A stretch of 64,000 nucleotides of DNA from Gallibacter pasteurianus_A (lineage in GTDB: Bacteria > Bacillota > Clostridia > Peptostreptococcales > Anaerovoracaceae). The position numbers were made by a program, and so were the translations under genes. How positions within the stretch are numbered: the first letter of the stretch is position 1; every line of letters starts with the position of its first letter. The stretch covers positions 62,001 through 126,000 of the forward strand of contig CAVBJF010000002.1 in NCBI GenBank assembly GCA_963596005.1, written 5' to 3'. Positions 1 through 8,429 of this stretch are shown piece after piece. The notes below the pieces were generated by a model. The model ran no database searches, had not been told where the DNA came from, and saw nothing but the letters and a program-made list of their open reading frames with translations.

Positions 1-257
1 CGACTGACGAGGAGGCATTTAAAACGGTTGTAGTTGAAGCAACCGAAGAGAATGTGCAAAAAGTTGAAGTCGAGACAAATGTTACAGCGCAAGATGTGCA
101 GGTCGAAAAGGTAGACCCGTCGGTGAGCGAAAAAATTGCTACAAAGTTGCACACACCGAGAGAAACATTGATTTTCTTTGGTAGCATTATAGTAGTGGTT
201 TTAGTATTATTATTGATTACAATATTATTTTCAGTACGGAAAAGTAAAAAGGATTAG
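1..257 (+). CDS. C-terminal end of a membrane-anchored protein (5' end outside window)
   Basis: The reading frame is open from base 3 to the stop at 255-257, so only the last 84 or so residues of a longer protein are visible. A GTG at 54 exists in this frame, but the frame is already open upstream and nothing resembling a ribosome binding site precedes it. The visible part is a Glu/Val/Thr-rich, probably extended segment, then one strongly hydrophobic segment of about 21 residues, then a short basic tail ending RKSKKD. This is the pattern of a single C-terminal membrane anchor with the bulk of the protein outside the cell. No family can be named from this fragment. A terminator follows directly. 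Confidence 0.6.
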   Translation, partial: TDEEAFKTVVVEATEENVQKVEVETNVTAQDVQVEKVDPSVSEKIATKLHTPRETLIFFGSIIVVVLVLLLITILFSVRKSKKD

Positions 258-259
258 GG

Positions 260-290
260 GTGTCTTGAGGTTTCAAGGCGCTTTTTTCTT
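260..290 (+). terminator. Rho-independent terminator ahead of topA
   Basis: A 9-bp stem (260-268 with 273-281, two G-T wobbles), a 4-base loop and a run of six T from 282. It ends the upstream gene. It also shows that the open frame extending topA upstream to 265 is not translated as such. Confidence 0.75.
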
Positions 291-296
291 TTGTGG

Positions 297-325
297 TTGC
301 AAATTTGAGGGAAAGGGTATACAAT
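297..325 (+). promoter_or_regulatory. Probable sigma-A promoter for topA
   Basis: TTGCAA (297-302), 17-base spacer, TACAAT (320-325), lying between the terminator and the topA start at 367. Confidence 0.55.
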
Positions 326-366
326 TTTGCGATATAAGAAATTTAATTCACAAAGGGAGCGAATTT

Positions 367-2448
367 ATGGCACAAGCTAAAAAGAAAACGACAAGAAAGA
401 AGACTCTCGTTATAGTCGAGTCACCATCAAAGTCTAAGACTATAAGCAAGTTTTTGGGTAGCAACTATAAGGTTGTAGCTTCTGTCGGACATGTGCGTGA
501 TTTACCAAAGAGTACGATGGGTATCGATATAGAAAACAATTTCGAACCAAGATATATAAATATTCGAGGTAAGGGAGATGTTATTAAAGCACTAAAAAAA
601 GAAGCAAAAAATGCAAACAAGATTTATTTGGCAACAGACCCGGATAGGGAGGGAGAAGCTATATCGTGGCATCTTGCATACCTTTTAGGAATAGACCCAA
701 ATGAGCCTTGCCGTATTGTATTTAATGAGATAACAAAGGATGCTGTTAAAAATGCGGTAAAAAATCCAAGAGCGATCGATATGGGACTTGTAGATGCACA
801 GCAGGCAAGGCGTGTTCTTGATAGACTTGTAGGTTATTCGATAAGTCCGCTTCTTTGGAGAAAAGTGCGAAAGGGTTTGAGCGCTGGCAGGGTACAATCT
901 GCTACACTCAAAATAATTTGTGACAGAGAAAATGAGATAAACAACTTTGTGCCGGAAGAATTTTGGAATATCATAGCGACCTTTAAAAAGGAAAAGCTAT
1001 TTGATGCAAAGCTGACTACATATAAGGGTAAAAAAATCACAATAAAAAATAGCGAAGAAAATGATGCCGTGATCAAGGAGTTAAACGACGGCAAATTTGT
1101 AGTAGCAAAGGTTGAAGAAAAAAACAGGAAGAGAAGACCAAGACCTCCATATACTACAAGCAGCTTGCAGCAAGATGCGGCAAATAAGATAAATTTTAAT
1201 ACAAGGAAAACAATGTGGGTTGCACAGCAGCTTTATGAGGGTATAGAAATAAAAGGGTACGGAACGGTCGGCCTTGTTTCATATATCAGAACAGACTCTA
1301 CAAGGATTTCAAATGAAGCCAGAAGCAGAGCAAGGACATTCATAACAGAGAAATATGGAGAAGGCTATTACGGCGGTACAATATATGCAAATAAGAAGAA
1401 GGAAGCGCAAGACGCACACGAGGCGATAAGGCCGTCAAATGTGGAGTTGACACCTGAAAAAATAAGAGGTTTTTTGACTCCGGATCAATACAAATTGTAT
1501 GAGCTTATTTGGAATAGGTTTGTAGCAAGCCAGATGAAAGAAGCGGAATACCTTTCGATTTCAGCTGATATTGAAAACGGTGATTATATATTTCGTTCGG
1601 CCGGTTCAAAATTGCTGTTTGACGGATATTTAAAGGTGCTGGCAACAGACCGTGACGAAGAAAATATTTTACCTTCCTTAAAAGTGGATGAAGAGCTAAA
1701 AAGCACAAAAATAAAAGGAGAGCAAAGCTTTACACAACCACCGGCTCGATTTACAGAAGCCTCACTTGTGAAAGCATTAGAGGAGCTAAATATAGGAAGA
1801 CCGAGCACATATGCGCCAATTGTAGCAACACTTTCCGACAGAAAATATATAAAGAAGAAAGGTAAAAGCATCATTCCAACAGAGCTTGGATTTACAGTAA
1901 CAAACTTACTTACGGAATATTTCAAGGAAATAGTAGATGTTGCTTTTACAGCAAATATGGAAAATAAGCTCGATGAGGTAGGCCTTACGATAGATGACTG
2001 GAAGCAAATTCTAAGAGATTTTTATGTAAACTTTGAAAAGGAATTAAAAATAGCGGATGAGAGCATCGAAAAAATAGACAGCGATGAGATTACAGATATA
2101 AAATGTGACGAGTGTGGCAAATTCATGGTTAAAAAGCACGGAAGATTTGGAGAATTTCTCGCTTGTAGCGGATATCCGGACTGCAAAAACACAAAGCCGA
2201 TTGTAAAGGAAATAGGCGTTAAATGTCCGAAATGCGGCAGGGAGATAGTTGAGAAAAGAAGCAAAAGAGGCAGGATATTTTACGGTTGCAGCGGTTATCC
2301 ACAGTGTGATAATTCATATTGGAATAAGCCGGTAAATAGGGAATGTCCAAAATGCGGTGCGCTTTTGACGGAGAAAAAAACCAAAACTTTTAAGGGGCTT
2401 GTATGCTCAAATAGTGAATGTGATTATAAAGAAAAAACGGAGGTATAA
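367..2448 (+). CDS. topA: DNA topoisomerase I (type IA)
   Basis: Relaxes negative supercoils by single-strand passage, in the nucleoid. The Toprim domain starts near residue 12 with LVIVESPSKSKTI; the catalytic tyrosine is Y306 in VSYIRTDSTRIS. The C-terminus carries three zinc-ribbon repeats with Cys pairs (CDECG...CSGYPDC, CPKCG...CSGYPQC, CPKCG...CSNSEC). The length of 693 residues is usual for Firmicutes TopA. The ATG at 367 is chosen because AAAGGGAGC precedes it and the family begins just before the Toprim strand; the longer frame from 265 runs through a terminator and the promoter. hslV follows after 3 bases. In Bacillus the order is topA, a xerC-type gene, hslVU; here the recombinase gene is missing from that slot and one lies at 8430. 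Confidence 0.98.
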   Translation: MAQAKKKTTRKKTLVIVESPSKSKTISKFLGSNYKVVASVGHVRDLPKSTMGIDIENNFEPRYINIRGKGDVIKALKKEAKNANKIYLATDPDREGEAISWHLAYLLGIDPNEPCRIVFNEITKDAVKNAVKNPRAIDMGLVDAQQARRVLDRLVGYSISPLLWRKVRKGLSAGRVQSATLKIICDRENEINNFVPEEFWNIIATFKKEKLFDAKLTTYKGKKITIKNSEENDAVIKELNDGKFVVAKVEEKNRKRRPRPPYTTSSLQQDAANKINFNTRKTMWVAQQLYEGIEIKGYGTVGLVSYIRTDSTRISNEARSRARTFITEKYGEGYYGGTIYANKKKEAQDAHEAIRPSNVELTPEKIRGFLTPDQYKLYELIWNRFVASQMKEAEYLSISADIENGDYIFRSAGSKLLFDGYLKVLATDRDEENILPSLKVDEELKSTKIKGEQSFTQPPARFTEASLVKALEELNIGRPSTYAPIVATLSDRKYIKKKGKSIIPTELGFTVTNLLTEYFKEIVDVAFTANMENKLDEVGLTIDDWKQILRDFYVNFEKELKIADESIEKIDSDEITDIKCDECGKFMVKKHGRFGEFLACSGYPDCKNTKPIVKEIGVKCPKCGREIVEKRSKRGRIFYGCSGYPQCDNSYWNKPVNRECPKCGALLTEKKTKTFKGLVCSNSECDYKEKTEV

Positions 2449-2451
2449 ACA

Positions 2452-3012
2452 GTGACAGAATTTCATGCAACTACGATTTGTGCAGTTAGGAGAGGCCCAA
2501 ATGACATCTGTATAGGCGGAGACGGGCAGGTGACTATGGGTGAGACTGCGATAATGAAAAACAATGCAAAAAAAGTCAGGAAAATTTATAAAGAAAAGGT
2601 TTTAACAGGTTTTGCAGGATCTGTGGCGGATGCGTTTTCATTGACGGAAAAGTTTGAAAAAAAACTTGAAGAGCACAATGGCAATCTAAAAAAAGCGGCC
2701 GTTTCGCTTGCTCAGCTTTGGAGAAGCGATAAAGGAATGCGAGGGCTTGAAGCGCTTATGATTGCTGTTGACAGTGAAAGCATGCTTTTGATTTCCGGCA
2801 ATGGTGAAGTAATAGAGCCTGATCAGGATTATATTGCTATAGGTTCGGGTGGTAATTATGCCTACTCGGCAGCTAATGCGTTATTTAACAATACGGACCT
2901 TGATGCGGCATCAATCGTGGAAAAGTCCTTAAAAATAGCGGCTTCAATTTGCGTATATACAAATGATCATATAACAATTGAAAAATTGGAGGAGGCGACA
3001 GATGGTAAATAA
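2452..3012 (+). CDS. hslV: HslV/ClpQ, proteolytic subunit of the HslUV protease
   Basis: Threonine peptidase of the HslUV (ClpYQ) ATP-dependent protease, cytoplasmic; degrades misfolded and regulatory proteins. It has 186 residues. The N-terminus MTEFHATTICAV contains the conserved TTI, whose first Thr becomes the nucleophile after removal of the short propeptide, as in Bacillus CodW. GDGQVTMG, GFAGSVADAF and AIGSGGNYA are typical family motifs. The start is GTG at 2452, preceded by GGAGG at good spacing. Its 3' end overlaps hslU by 11 bases, so the two subunits are probably translationally coupled. Confidence 0.97.
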   Translation: MTEFHATTICAVRRGPNDICIGGDGQVTMGETAIMKNNAKKVRKIYKEKVLTGFAGSVADAFSLTEKFEKKLEEHNGNLKKAAVSLAQLWRSDKGMRGLEALMIAVDSESMLLISGNGEVIEPDQDYIAIGSGGNYAYSAANALFNNTDLDAASIVEKSLKIAASICVYTNDHITIEKLEEATDGK

Positions 3013-4456
3013 ATTATACAATATGACACCAAAGGAAATAGTAGAAACTCTTGACAAATATATCATTGGTCAGGATGAAGCAAAAAAATCAGTAGCTGTC
3101 GCACTCAGAAACAGATATAGAAGAAGCCTTTTATCAGAAGAATTGCAGGAAGAGATAACACCTAAAAATATTTTGATGATGGGTCCTACAGGTGTCGGCA
3201 AAACTGAAATTGCAAGACGTCTTGCAAAGATTATGGATGCGCCTTTTGTGAAGGTTGAAGCGACAAAATTTACAGAGGTAGGATATGTTGGCAGAGATGT
3301 TGATTCCATGATAAGAGACCTTGTAGAGGCCGCTATTAGATTGACTAAAAATGCCAAATTGCAAGGGAAGTACGAAATTGCAGATACAATAGCAGAAGAT
3401 AAGATAGTGGATGCGTTAGTACCATCTGCTAAAAAGGAAGGCAAAAAGTCAAAGGCGAGTAAGAATCCGTTTGAATTTTTGCTAAATAATGGCAGTTATA
3501 TAAGCCAAAAGGAACAGTACGAAGCTAAATTACAGGAAGAGGAAAAGGCGAAAGAAAACGAGCAGGCAGGAGAGCAAGATGCAGGGCTTGCAAGAGAGCA
3601 AGTAAGACAGCAGCTCAGAAACGGCCAGCTTGAGGATCAGCTTATAGAAATAGAGGTAACAACAGCACCTAAGGGCAATGAGCTTGATATGGGCAATGAA
3701 GGTATGTCTATCGCTATAGGAAATATTTTTGGTGATATGATGCCTAATAAAACTAAAAGGAAAAGAGTCACAGTAAAAGAGGCGCGTAAAATTCTGCGTG
3801 AGGAGGCGGCCCAAAATCTTTTAGATATGGATGAAGTCGTTGATGATGCGTTAAAAAATGTTGAGCAAAACGGCATAGTTTTTATTGACGAAATAGATAA
3901 GATTGCTTCGGGCAAAGGTTATAGAGCAGGAGCTGATGTTTCGCGCGAGGGCGTGCAGCGTGACATTTTGCCTATAGTTGAGGGAAGTGTTGTAAACACG
4001 AAGCACGGCCCTGTCAAAACCGATCACATATTGTTTATCGGCGCCGGCGCATTTCAGACGGCAAGTCCAACTGACCTCATACCGGAGCTTCAAGGCAGGT
4101 TCCCTATAAGAGTTGAGCTTGAAAGCCTGACAGAAGAGGACTTCCTAAAAATCTTGACTGTGCCTCAAAATGCAATCATAAAACAGCAAAAGGCTTTGCT
4201 TGAAACAGAGGGCACAGAAATAACATTTACAGATGAGGCAATAAATGAAATCGCAAGGATAGCATTTTTAATGAACGAGCAAACTGAAAATATCGGAGCG
4301 CGTAGACTTCATACTGTTTTGGAAAAACTGCTTGAGGAAATATCATTTAATATTCCTGAGATAAAAGAGGAGAAAATTGTTATCGACAAGGATTATGTTG
4401 TTGAGCGATTTGAAGATACGGTAGATGGCGAAGATTTAGACAGGTACATTTTATAA
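3002..4456 (+). CDS. hslU: HslU/ClpY, ATPase subunit of the HslUV protease
   Basis: AAA+ unfoldase that feeds substrates into HslV. Visible: IIGQDEAKK at the N-terminus, Walker A GPTGVGKTE near residue 61, the pore motif GYVGRD, the intermediate (I) domain with a Gln/Glu-rich stretch, Walker B VFIDEIDKI, and the sensor-2 region GARRLHTVLEKLLEEISF. The C-terminus LDRYIL matches the family tail that inserts into HslV. There are 484 residues. The ATG at 3002 is used rather than the in-frame upstream start at 2978, because GGAGGAGGC lies just before 3002 and the family starts near this Met. yigZ follows with no gap. Confidence 0.97.
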   Translation: MVNKLYNMTPKEIVETLDKYIIGQDEAKKSVAVALRNRYRRSLLSEELQEEITPKNILMMGPTGVGKTEIARRLAKIMDAPFVKVEATKFTEVGYVGRDVDSMIRDLVEAAIRLTKNAKLQGKYEIADTIAEDKIVDALVPSAKKEGKKSKASKNPFEFLLNNGSYISQKEQYEAKLQEEEKAKENEQAGEQDAGLAREQVRQQLRNGQLEDQLIEIEVTTAPKGNELDMGNEGMSIAIGNIFGDMMPNKTKRKRVTVKEARKILREEAAQNLLDMDEVVDDALKNVEQNGIVFIDEIDKIASGKGYRAGADVSREGVQRDILPIVEGSVVNTKHGPVKTDHILFIGAGAFQTASPTDLIPELQGRFPIRVELESLTEEDFLKILTVPQNAIIKQQKALLETEGTEITFTDEAINEIARIAFLMNEQTENIGARRLHTVLEKLLEEISFNIPEIKEEKIVIDKDYVVERFEDTVDGEDLDRYIL

Positions 4457-5080
4457 ATGATACTTTATAGGACTGTAAAAAAAGAAGCTACAGCTGAACA
4501 GGTAATAGAAAAGTCGCGCTTTATATCTCATATAAAACCTGTTTCCACAAGGGAAGAGGCAGATGCATTTATAGCACAGATGAAAAAAAAATATAAGGAT
4601 GCGACTCATAATGTGCCTGCGATGGTCATAGGCGATAAAAAGCAAATACAGTGGGGAAGCGATGATGGCGAGCCGCAGGGGACTTCAGGGGCTCCGATAG
4701 TCCAGATGCTTGTAAAAGAGGATATTACGAATGTCGTCATCGTCGTTACTCGCTATTTTGGTGGTATCAAGCTTGGCACAGGTGGGCTTGTCAGAGCATA
4801 TACGAGTAGCGCTAAGCTTGCATTAGAGGCGGCAACGATTTGCGAAGTTGTTGAGGTTACAGCTCTTACGGTAGAAATGGAATACACATATTTGCAAAGG
4901 CTACAAAACTTGAGCAATAACGAAAACTTTTTAATAGCTAATATTAAATATACAGAAAAAATTGTTGCTGACTTATTGACAGAACCCGAAAATGTTGATA
5001 ATATAATGGAGCGTGTCGCAGGCATTACAAATGGTACGGCGAAGCTTATTGAAAAAAATCTTTCAAAAACTTTCAAATGA
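4457..5080 (+). CDS. YigZ/IMPACT family protein
   Basis: A 207-residue protein of the YigZ/YvyE (UPF0029/IMPACT) family. The N-terminal half holds the family signature: IEKSRFISHIKPV, then the GDDGEPQGTSGAPI-like stretch (here SDDGEPQGTSGAP) and VTRYFGGIKLGTGGLVRAY. The C-terminal part matches the DUF1949 ferredoxin-like domain in position and length. The biochemical role in bacteria is not settled; eukaryotic IMPACT regulates translation. The ATG directly abuts the hslU stop and no ribosome binding site of its own stands out, so coupled translation is likely. Confidence 0.9.
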   Translation: MILYRTVKKEATAEQVIEKSRFISHIKPVSTREEADAFIAQMKKKYKDATHNVPAMVIGDKKQIQWGSDDGEPQGTSGAPIVQMLVKEDITNVVIVVTRYFGGIKLGTGGLVRAYTSSAKLALEAATICEVVEVTALTVEMEYTYLQRLQNLSNNENFLIANIKYTEKIVADLLTEPENVDNIMERVAGITNGTAKLIEKNLSKTFK

Positions 5081-5104
5081 ACATTGAAAATGCTTGCATA
5101 AGTG

Positions 5105-5133
5105 TTGACAAACAATTGCAACTACTATATAGT
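5105..5133 (+). promoter_or_regulatory. Strong sigma-A promoter of the tRNA array
   Basis: TTGACA (5105-5110), exactly 17 bases, TATAGT (5128-5133). It lies 32 bases ahead of the first tRNA and is the only clear promoter for the 15-gene array. Confidence 0.85.
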
Positions 5134-5165
5134 AAATAAATGTGTTCACAAAGCAATTTGGGTTG

Positions 5166-5241
5166 GGGCGCTTAGCTCAGCTGGGAGAGCATCTGCCTTA
5201 CAAGCAGGAGGTCATAGGTTCGAGCCCTATAGCGCCCACCA
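5166..5241 (+). tRNA. tRNA-Val (anticodon TAC)
   Basis: Full cloverleaf: acceptor GGGCGCT pairs with AGCGCCC, loop CTTACAA gives anticodon TAC, T-loop GGTTCGAGCC, encoded CCA. First gene of the array. Confidence 0.97.
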
Positions 5242-5288
5242 TAATATTTTGCTCCGCGAGCGAAGCGAGCGGATGGACAAGTTTATGC

Positions 5289-5365
5289 GGTCCGGTAGTT
5301 CAGTTGGTTAGAATGCCAGCCTGTCACGCTGGAGGTCGTCGGTTCGAACCCGATCCGGATCGCCA
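5289..5365 (+). tRNA. tRNA-Asp (anticodon GTC)
   Basis: Acceptor GGTCCGG pairs with CCGGATC (one G-T), anticodon loop CTGTCAC, discriminator G, encoded CCA. Confidence 0.97.
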
Positions 5366-5397
5366 ATTCTTTTTAAAATTGCATATAACATATATTT

Positions 5398-5473
5398 GCT
5401 GGCATAGCTCAACTGGTAGAGCAGCTGATTTGTAATCAGCAGGTTGGGGGTTCAAGTCCCTCTGCCAGCTCCA
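5398..5473 (+). tRNA. tRNA-Thr (anticodon TGT)
   Basis: Acceptor GCTGGCA pairs with TGCCAGC; anticodon stem GCTGA/TCAGC with loop TTTGTAA; encoded CCA. Confidence 0.97.
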
Positions 5474-5478
5474 TTTAT

Positions 5479-5563
5479 GGAGGGGTGCCCGAGTGGCTAA
5501 AGGGGGCGGACTGTAAATCCGTTGACTGAGTCTACAGTGGTTCGAATCCACTCCCCTCCACCA
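5479..5563 (+). tRNA. tRNA-Tyr (anticodon GTA)
   Basis: Acceptor GGAGGGG pairs with CCCCTCC; loop CTGTAAA; long variable arm (class II); 85 bases with encoded CCA. Confidence 0.97.
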
Positions 5564-5574
5564 ATAATAAACGT

Positions 5575-5649
5575 GCGGAAGTGGCTCAGGGGTAGAGCAT
5601 CGCCTTGCCAAGGCGAGGGTCGCGGGTTCGAATCCCGTCTTCCGCTCCA
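5575..5649 (+). tRNA. tRNA-Gly (anticodon GCC)
   Basis: Acceptor GCGGAAG pairs with CTTCCGC; anticodon loop TTGCCAA; encoded CCA. Confidence 0.97.
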
Positions 5650-5675
5650 ATTATCTAAAGATAAAACAAGTTTAT

Positions 5676-5749
<74 letters not shown>

Positions 5750-5768
5750 TTTTTAAAAAAACGTCTGC

Positions 5769-5806
5769 AAGCAGATGGATATACACCTAAGCAGATGGAT
5801 ATACAC
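5769..5806 (+). repeat. Tandem 18-bp direct repeat in a tRNA spacer
   Basis: AAGCAGATGGATATACAC occurs at 5769-5786 and again at 5789-5806, a 20-base period, between tRNA-Gly(TCC) and tRNA-Arg. No similar repeat lies in the other spacers of the array. Confidence 0.9.
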
Positions 5807-5811
5807 AGCGT

Positions 5812-5888
5812 GGGTCCATAGCTCAGTCGGATAGAGCAACGGCCTTCTAAGCCGTGTGTCCGGGGTTCGAATCCCTGTGGGCTCACCA
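5812..5888 (+). tRNA. tRNA-Arg (anticodon TCT)
   Basis: Acceptor GGGTCCA pairs with TGGGCTC (two G-T wobbles); loop CTTCTAA; encoded CCA. It reads AGA, a common Arg codon in this window. Confidence 0.96.
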
Positions 5889-5913
5889 TTATTTTTTGAG
5901 ATGGATGGTACGA

Positions 5914-5988
5914 TGGGGTATAGCCAAGTGGTAAGGCACCGGACTTTGACTCCGTCATTCGCAGGTTCGAGTCCTGCTACCCCAGCCA
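5914..5988 (+). tRNA. tRNA-Gln (anticodon TTG)
   Basis: Acceptor TGGGGTA pairs with TACCCCA; loop CTTTGAC; discriminator G; encoded CCA. Confidence 0.97.
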
Positions 5989-5993
5989 AGCAT

Positions 5994-6069
5994 GACCCAT
6001 TAGCTCAGTCGGCAGAGCACTTGACTTTTAATCAAGGTGTCCGGAGTTCGAATCTCCGATGGGTCACCA
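5994..6069 (+). tRNA. tRNA-Lys (anticodon TTT)
   Basis: Acceptor GACCCAT pairs with ATGGGTC; loop CTTTTAA; encoded CCA. Confidence 0.97.
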
Positions 6070-6089
6070 TTATTTAAGAAAATCCACGA

Positions 6090-6178
6090 GGAGGGGTGTC
6101 CGAGAGGTTTAAGGAGCTGGTCTTGAAAACCAGTGATCCCGCAAGGGACCGTGGGTTCGAATCCCACCCCCTCCGCCA
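6090..6178 (+). tRNA. tRNA-Ser (anticodon TGA)
   Basis: Acceptor GGAGGGG pairs with CCCCTCC; loop CTTGAAA; class II long variable arm (TCCCGCAAGGGA); encoded CCA. Confidence 0.97.
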
Positions 6179-6196
6179 AACAGGTACTATAGATTT

Positions 6197-6290
<94 letters not shown>

Positions 6291-6292
6291 AT

Positions 6293-6368
6293 AGGGGTAT
6301 AGCTCAGTTGGTAGAGCAGTGGTCTCCAAAACCATGTGCCGTGGGTTCAAGTCCTACTACCCCTGCCA
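6293..6368 (+). tRNA. tRNA-Trp (anticodon CCA)
   Basis: Acceptor AGGGGTA pairs with TACCCCT; loop CTCCAAA; discriminator G; encoded CCA. Confidence 0.97.
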
Positions 6369-6401
6369 TATTATTTTGTCAGGTTGATAGTAACATTATT
6401 T

Positions 6402-6478
6402 CGGGGTGTAGCGCAGTTTGGTAGCGCAACTGGTTTGGGACCAGTGGGCCGCGGGTTCAAATCCTGCCACCCCGACCA
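6402..6478 (+). tRNA. tRNA-Pro (anticodon TGG)
   Basis: Acceptor CGGGGTG pairs with CACCCCG; loop TTTGGGA; encoded CCA. Confidence 0.97.
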
Positions 6479-6491
6479 TTTTTAAAAATTT

Positions 6492-6568
6492 GGGCCATTA
6501 GCTCAGTTGGTCAGAGCGTCCGGCTCATAACCGGCAGGTCCGGGGTTCAAGTCCCTGATGGCCCACCA
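6492..6568 (+). tRNA. tRNA with CAT anticodon: elongator Met, or Ile2 if lysidine-modified
   Basis: Acceptor GGGCCAT pairs with ATGGCCC, loop CTCATAA, encoded CCA. The first base pair is G-C, so this is not the initiator (which has a C1 x A72 mismatch). Elongator Met and the lysidine-modified Ile2 cannot be told apart by the anticodon alone. Confidence 0.9.
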
Positions 6569-6575
6569 AATTTTT

Positions 6576-6651
<76 letters not shown>

Positions 6652-6688
6652 TTTTTTTTGTCAAAAATAAGTTCCCGGGAGAAAAAGT

Positions 6689-7276
6689 ATGGCACAGCTT
6701 TTTTACAAGTATAGCACGATGAATGCGGGCAAATCGATAGAGCTCATAAAGGTTGCATATAACTATGAGGAGCGAGGCAAGCGAGTCTTGTGTCTGACAT
6801 CTAAGACAGACACTCGCTTCGGAGAGGGAGTTATCACCTCAAGGGTAGGCTTACAAAGACAAGCAATACCTGTTGCAGAAGACACAAATATTTTAAATAT
6901 CTTTATGCGCGAAAACGAAAAGCATCACGTTGACTGCGTCCTTGTCGATGAAGGCCAGTTTCTAAAAAAACAACATATATTGCAGCTTGTAGAGATTGTC
7001 GATAGCTTTGATGTGCCTGTGATGGTTTACGGGCTAAAAAATGACTTCAAAAATGAACTCTTTGAGGGCTCTTATTATCTGCTTGTCTATGCTGACAAAA
7101 TCGAGGAAATCAAGACGATTTGCTGGTGTGGTAAAAAGGCTACGATGGTCGCAAGAGTAGTTGACGGTAAGTTTGTTAAAGAGGGCGAGCAAATTTTAGT
7201 CGGTGGCGAGGATATGTATGTATCGCTTTGTCGCAAGCACTATAATGACGGCAGATATAAAGAACATATGAAATAA
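6689..7276 (+). CDS. tdk: Thymidine kinase
   Basis: Salvage enzyme making dTMP from thymidine and ATP in the cytoplasm. It has 195 residues. The P-loop YSTMNAGKS is near residue 8, and the Walker B-like LVDEGQFL has Gly where E. coli Tdk has Cys. The lid region GLKNDFKNELF is present, and the structural zinc is held by CWCGKK and the C-terminal CRKHY. The overall pattern follows the E. coli type of thymidine kinase (MNAGKS rather than MFSGKS). The ATG at 6689 is preceded by GGGAGAAAAAGT. The gene stands alone between the tRNA array and a strong terminator. Confidence 0.96.
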   Translation: MAQLFYKYSTMNAGKSIELIKVAYNYEERGKRVLCLTSKTDTRFGEGVITSRVGLQRQAIPVAEDTNILNIFMRENEKHHVDCVLVDEGQFLKKQHILQLVEIVDSFDVPVMVYGLKNDFKNELFEGSYYLLVYADKIEEIKTICWCGKKATMVARVVDGKFVKEGEQILVGGEDMYVSLCRKHYNDGRYKEHMK

Positions 7277-7277
7277 A

Positions 7278-7308
7278 AAATGAGCGATTGGTGCTCATTT
7301 TTTTTTTT
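7278..7308 (+). terminator. Rho-independent terminator after tdk
   Basis: Stem AAATGAGC (7278-7285) with GCTCATTT (7293-7300), 7-base loop, T run to 7308. Confidence 0.9.
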
Positions 7309-7552
7309 ACAAACAGAAAAAATATTTTTGCTATTTAGAAAAAAGTTGTCACGCACATGCACACACATATATATATGAAAACATAGATATACAATCGCTT
7401 GCGCCAATCCTAAAAAATAGTGCAATTATGCTTTTATTTATGGTATTATTTATAATACTTACAAACATTTTTACACGAAAAAAGGAATTGTAGCCTAAGC
7501 ATAAGTGAATGCATATAAAGATAAAAAAAGGCTATATGCATGGGGGAAAGCA
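7309..7552 (+). promoter_or_regulatory. AT-rich intergenic region with a weak promoter candidate for proB
   Basis: No coding or RNA feature is seen. The best promoter-like pair is TTGTCA (7346-7351), 16 bases, TATATA (7368-7373), within a CA/TA-rich stretch. TATAAT at 7451-7456 lacks a good -35. Confidence 0.3.
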
Positions 7553-8350
7553 ATGAATTCGATAAGCGAGGTTTTAAAAAATAGTAAAAAAATTGTTATA
7601 AAGCTCGGTAGCCATGTGATTTCGACAGATGATGGGATGCCGGACAGAGAAGCGATCGAAAATTTAGTTGAGCAGGTTGCTTCTTTTATGGGCGATGGCA
7701 AGCAGGTTGTGATAGTTTCAAGTGGCGCCGGTGTGTGCGGAGTTGGTGCTATAAATAAATGGAGCAGAAGGACAGACTTAAATTATAAGCAGGCGCTTTG
7801 TGCGATAGGACAAGTTGAACTAATGATGGCATACAAGGAATATTTTGCAAAATATAATATGCATGTAGGTCAGCTTCTGCTTACAAGAGAGGATTTCACA
7901 AATAGCGAGCGCGAACTACGCATAAGAAATACATTATTTACATTAGTTGATGAGGGCATAGTGCCGATAATAAACGAAAATGATAGTGTATGTATTGAGG
8001 AGATGAAAATTGGTGACAATGACAATCTTGGAGCGCTTACGGCAAATATATGGAATGCGGATGTGCTTGTCATTTTGAGTGACATAGATGGTATATTTGA
8101 TAAAAATCCTAAACTTCATAACGACGCAAAGCTTGTCGGAGAAATTCATGATATAAAGAGCCTTATGGAAAACATAGACATAGAAGGCATCAGCGACTTT
8201 GGAACCGGCGGCATCAAGACAAAGATAGAAGCGGCTACGAGAGCAGGCAAGTATGCTATTCCAACAATCTTACTAAACGGTAGCAAAAAAAATATCATAG
8301 TAGACGCAAGAGACGGAAAAGAGAGAGGCAGCATATTTTTATGGAAATAA
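7553..8350 (+). CDS. proB: Glutamate 5-kinase, short form without PUA domain
   Basis: First step of proline synthesis: ATP plus glutamate gives gamma-glutamyl phosphate. It has 265 residues, the amino-acid kinase fold only. Motifs in order: KIVIKLGSHV near residue 12, IVSSGAGVCGVG, LLTREDF, PIINENDSV, GDNDNLGALTA, LSDIDGIFDKNP and FGTGGIKTKIEAA. The PUA domain found at the C-terminus of many ProB proteins is absent. The ATG at 7553 is preceded by GGGGGAAAGCA; the in-frame ATG at 7505 would add 16 unrelated residues. No proA or proC is next to it, which is unusual, so the role in proline synthesis is by family only. Confidence 0.88.
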   Translation: MNSISEVLKNSKKIVIKLGSHVISTDDGMPDREAIENLVEQVASFMGDGKQVVIVSSGAGVCGVGAINKWSRRTDLNYKQALCAIGQVELMMAYKEYFAKYNMHVGQLLLTREDFTNSERELRIRNTLFTLVDEGIVPIINENDSVCIEEMKIGDNDNLGALTANIWNADVLVILSDIDGIFDKNPKLHNDAKLVGEIHDIKSLMENIDIEGISDFGTGGIKTKIEAATRAGKYAIPTILLNGSKKNIIVDARDGKERGSIFLWK

Positions 8351-8374
8351 AGTTTACATAATACACAACTTTTT

Positions 8375-8403
8375 TTGACAAAAGGGCGCATATAATATAC
8401 AAT
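8375..8403 (+). promoter_or_regulatory. Probable sigma-A promoter for xerD
   Basis: TTGACA (8375-8380), 17 bases, TACAAT (8398-8403), 26 bases before the ATG of the next gene. Confidence 0.65.
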
Positions 8404-8429
8404 TTATCAATAGAAAGGTTTAAAGAAAA

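Noticed and set aside
265..366. 34-residue N-terminal extension of TopA
   Set aside because: It covers the end of a terminator and the likely promoter; the ATG at 367 has a better binding site and fits the family start.
5249..5273. GAGCGAAGCGAGCGG-type repeat between the first two tRNAs
   Set aside because: Short simple repeat with no stable stem; no similar copy elsewhere in the window.
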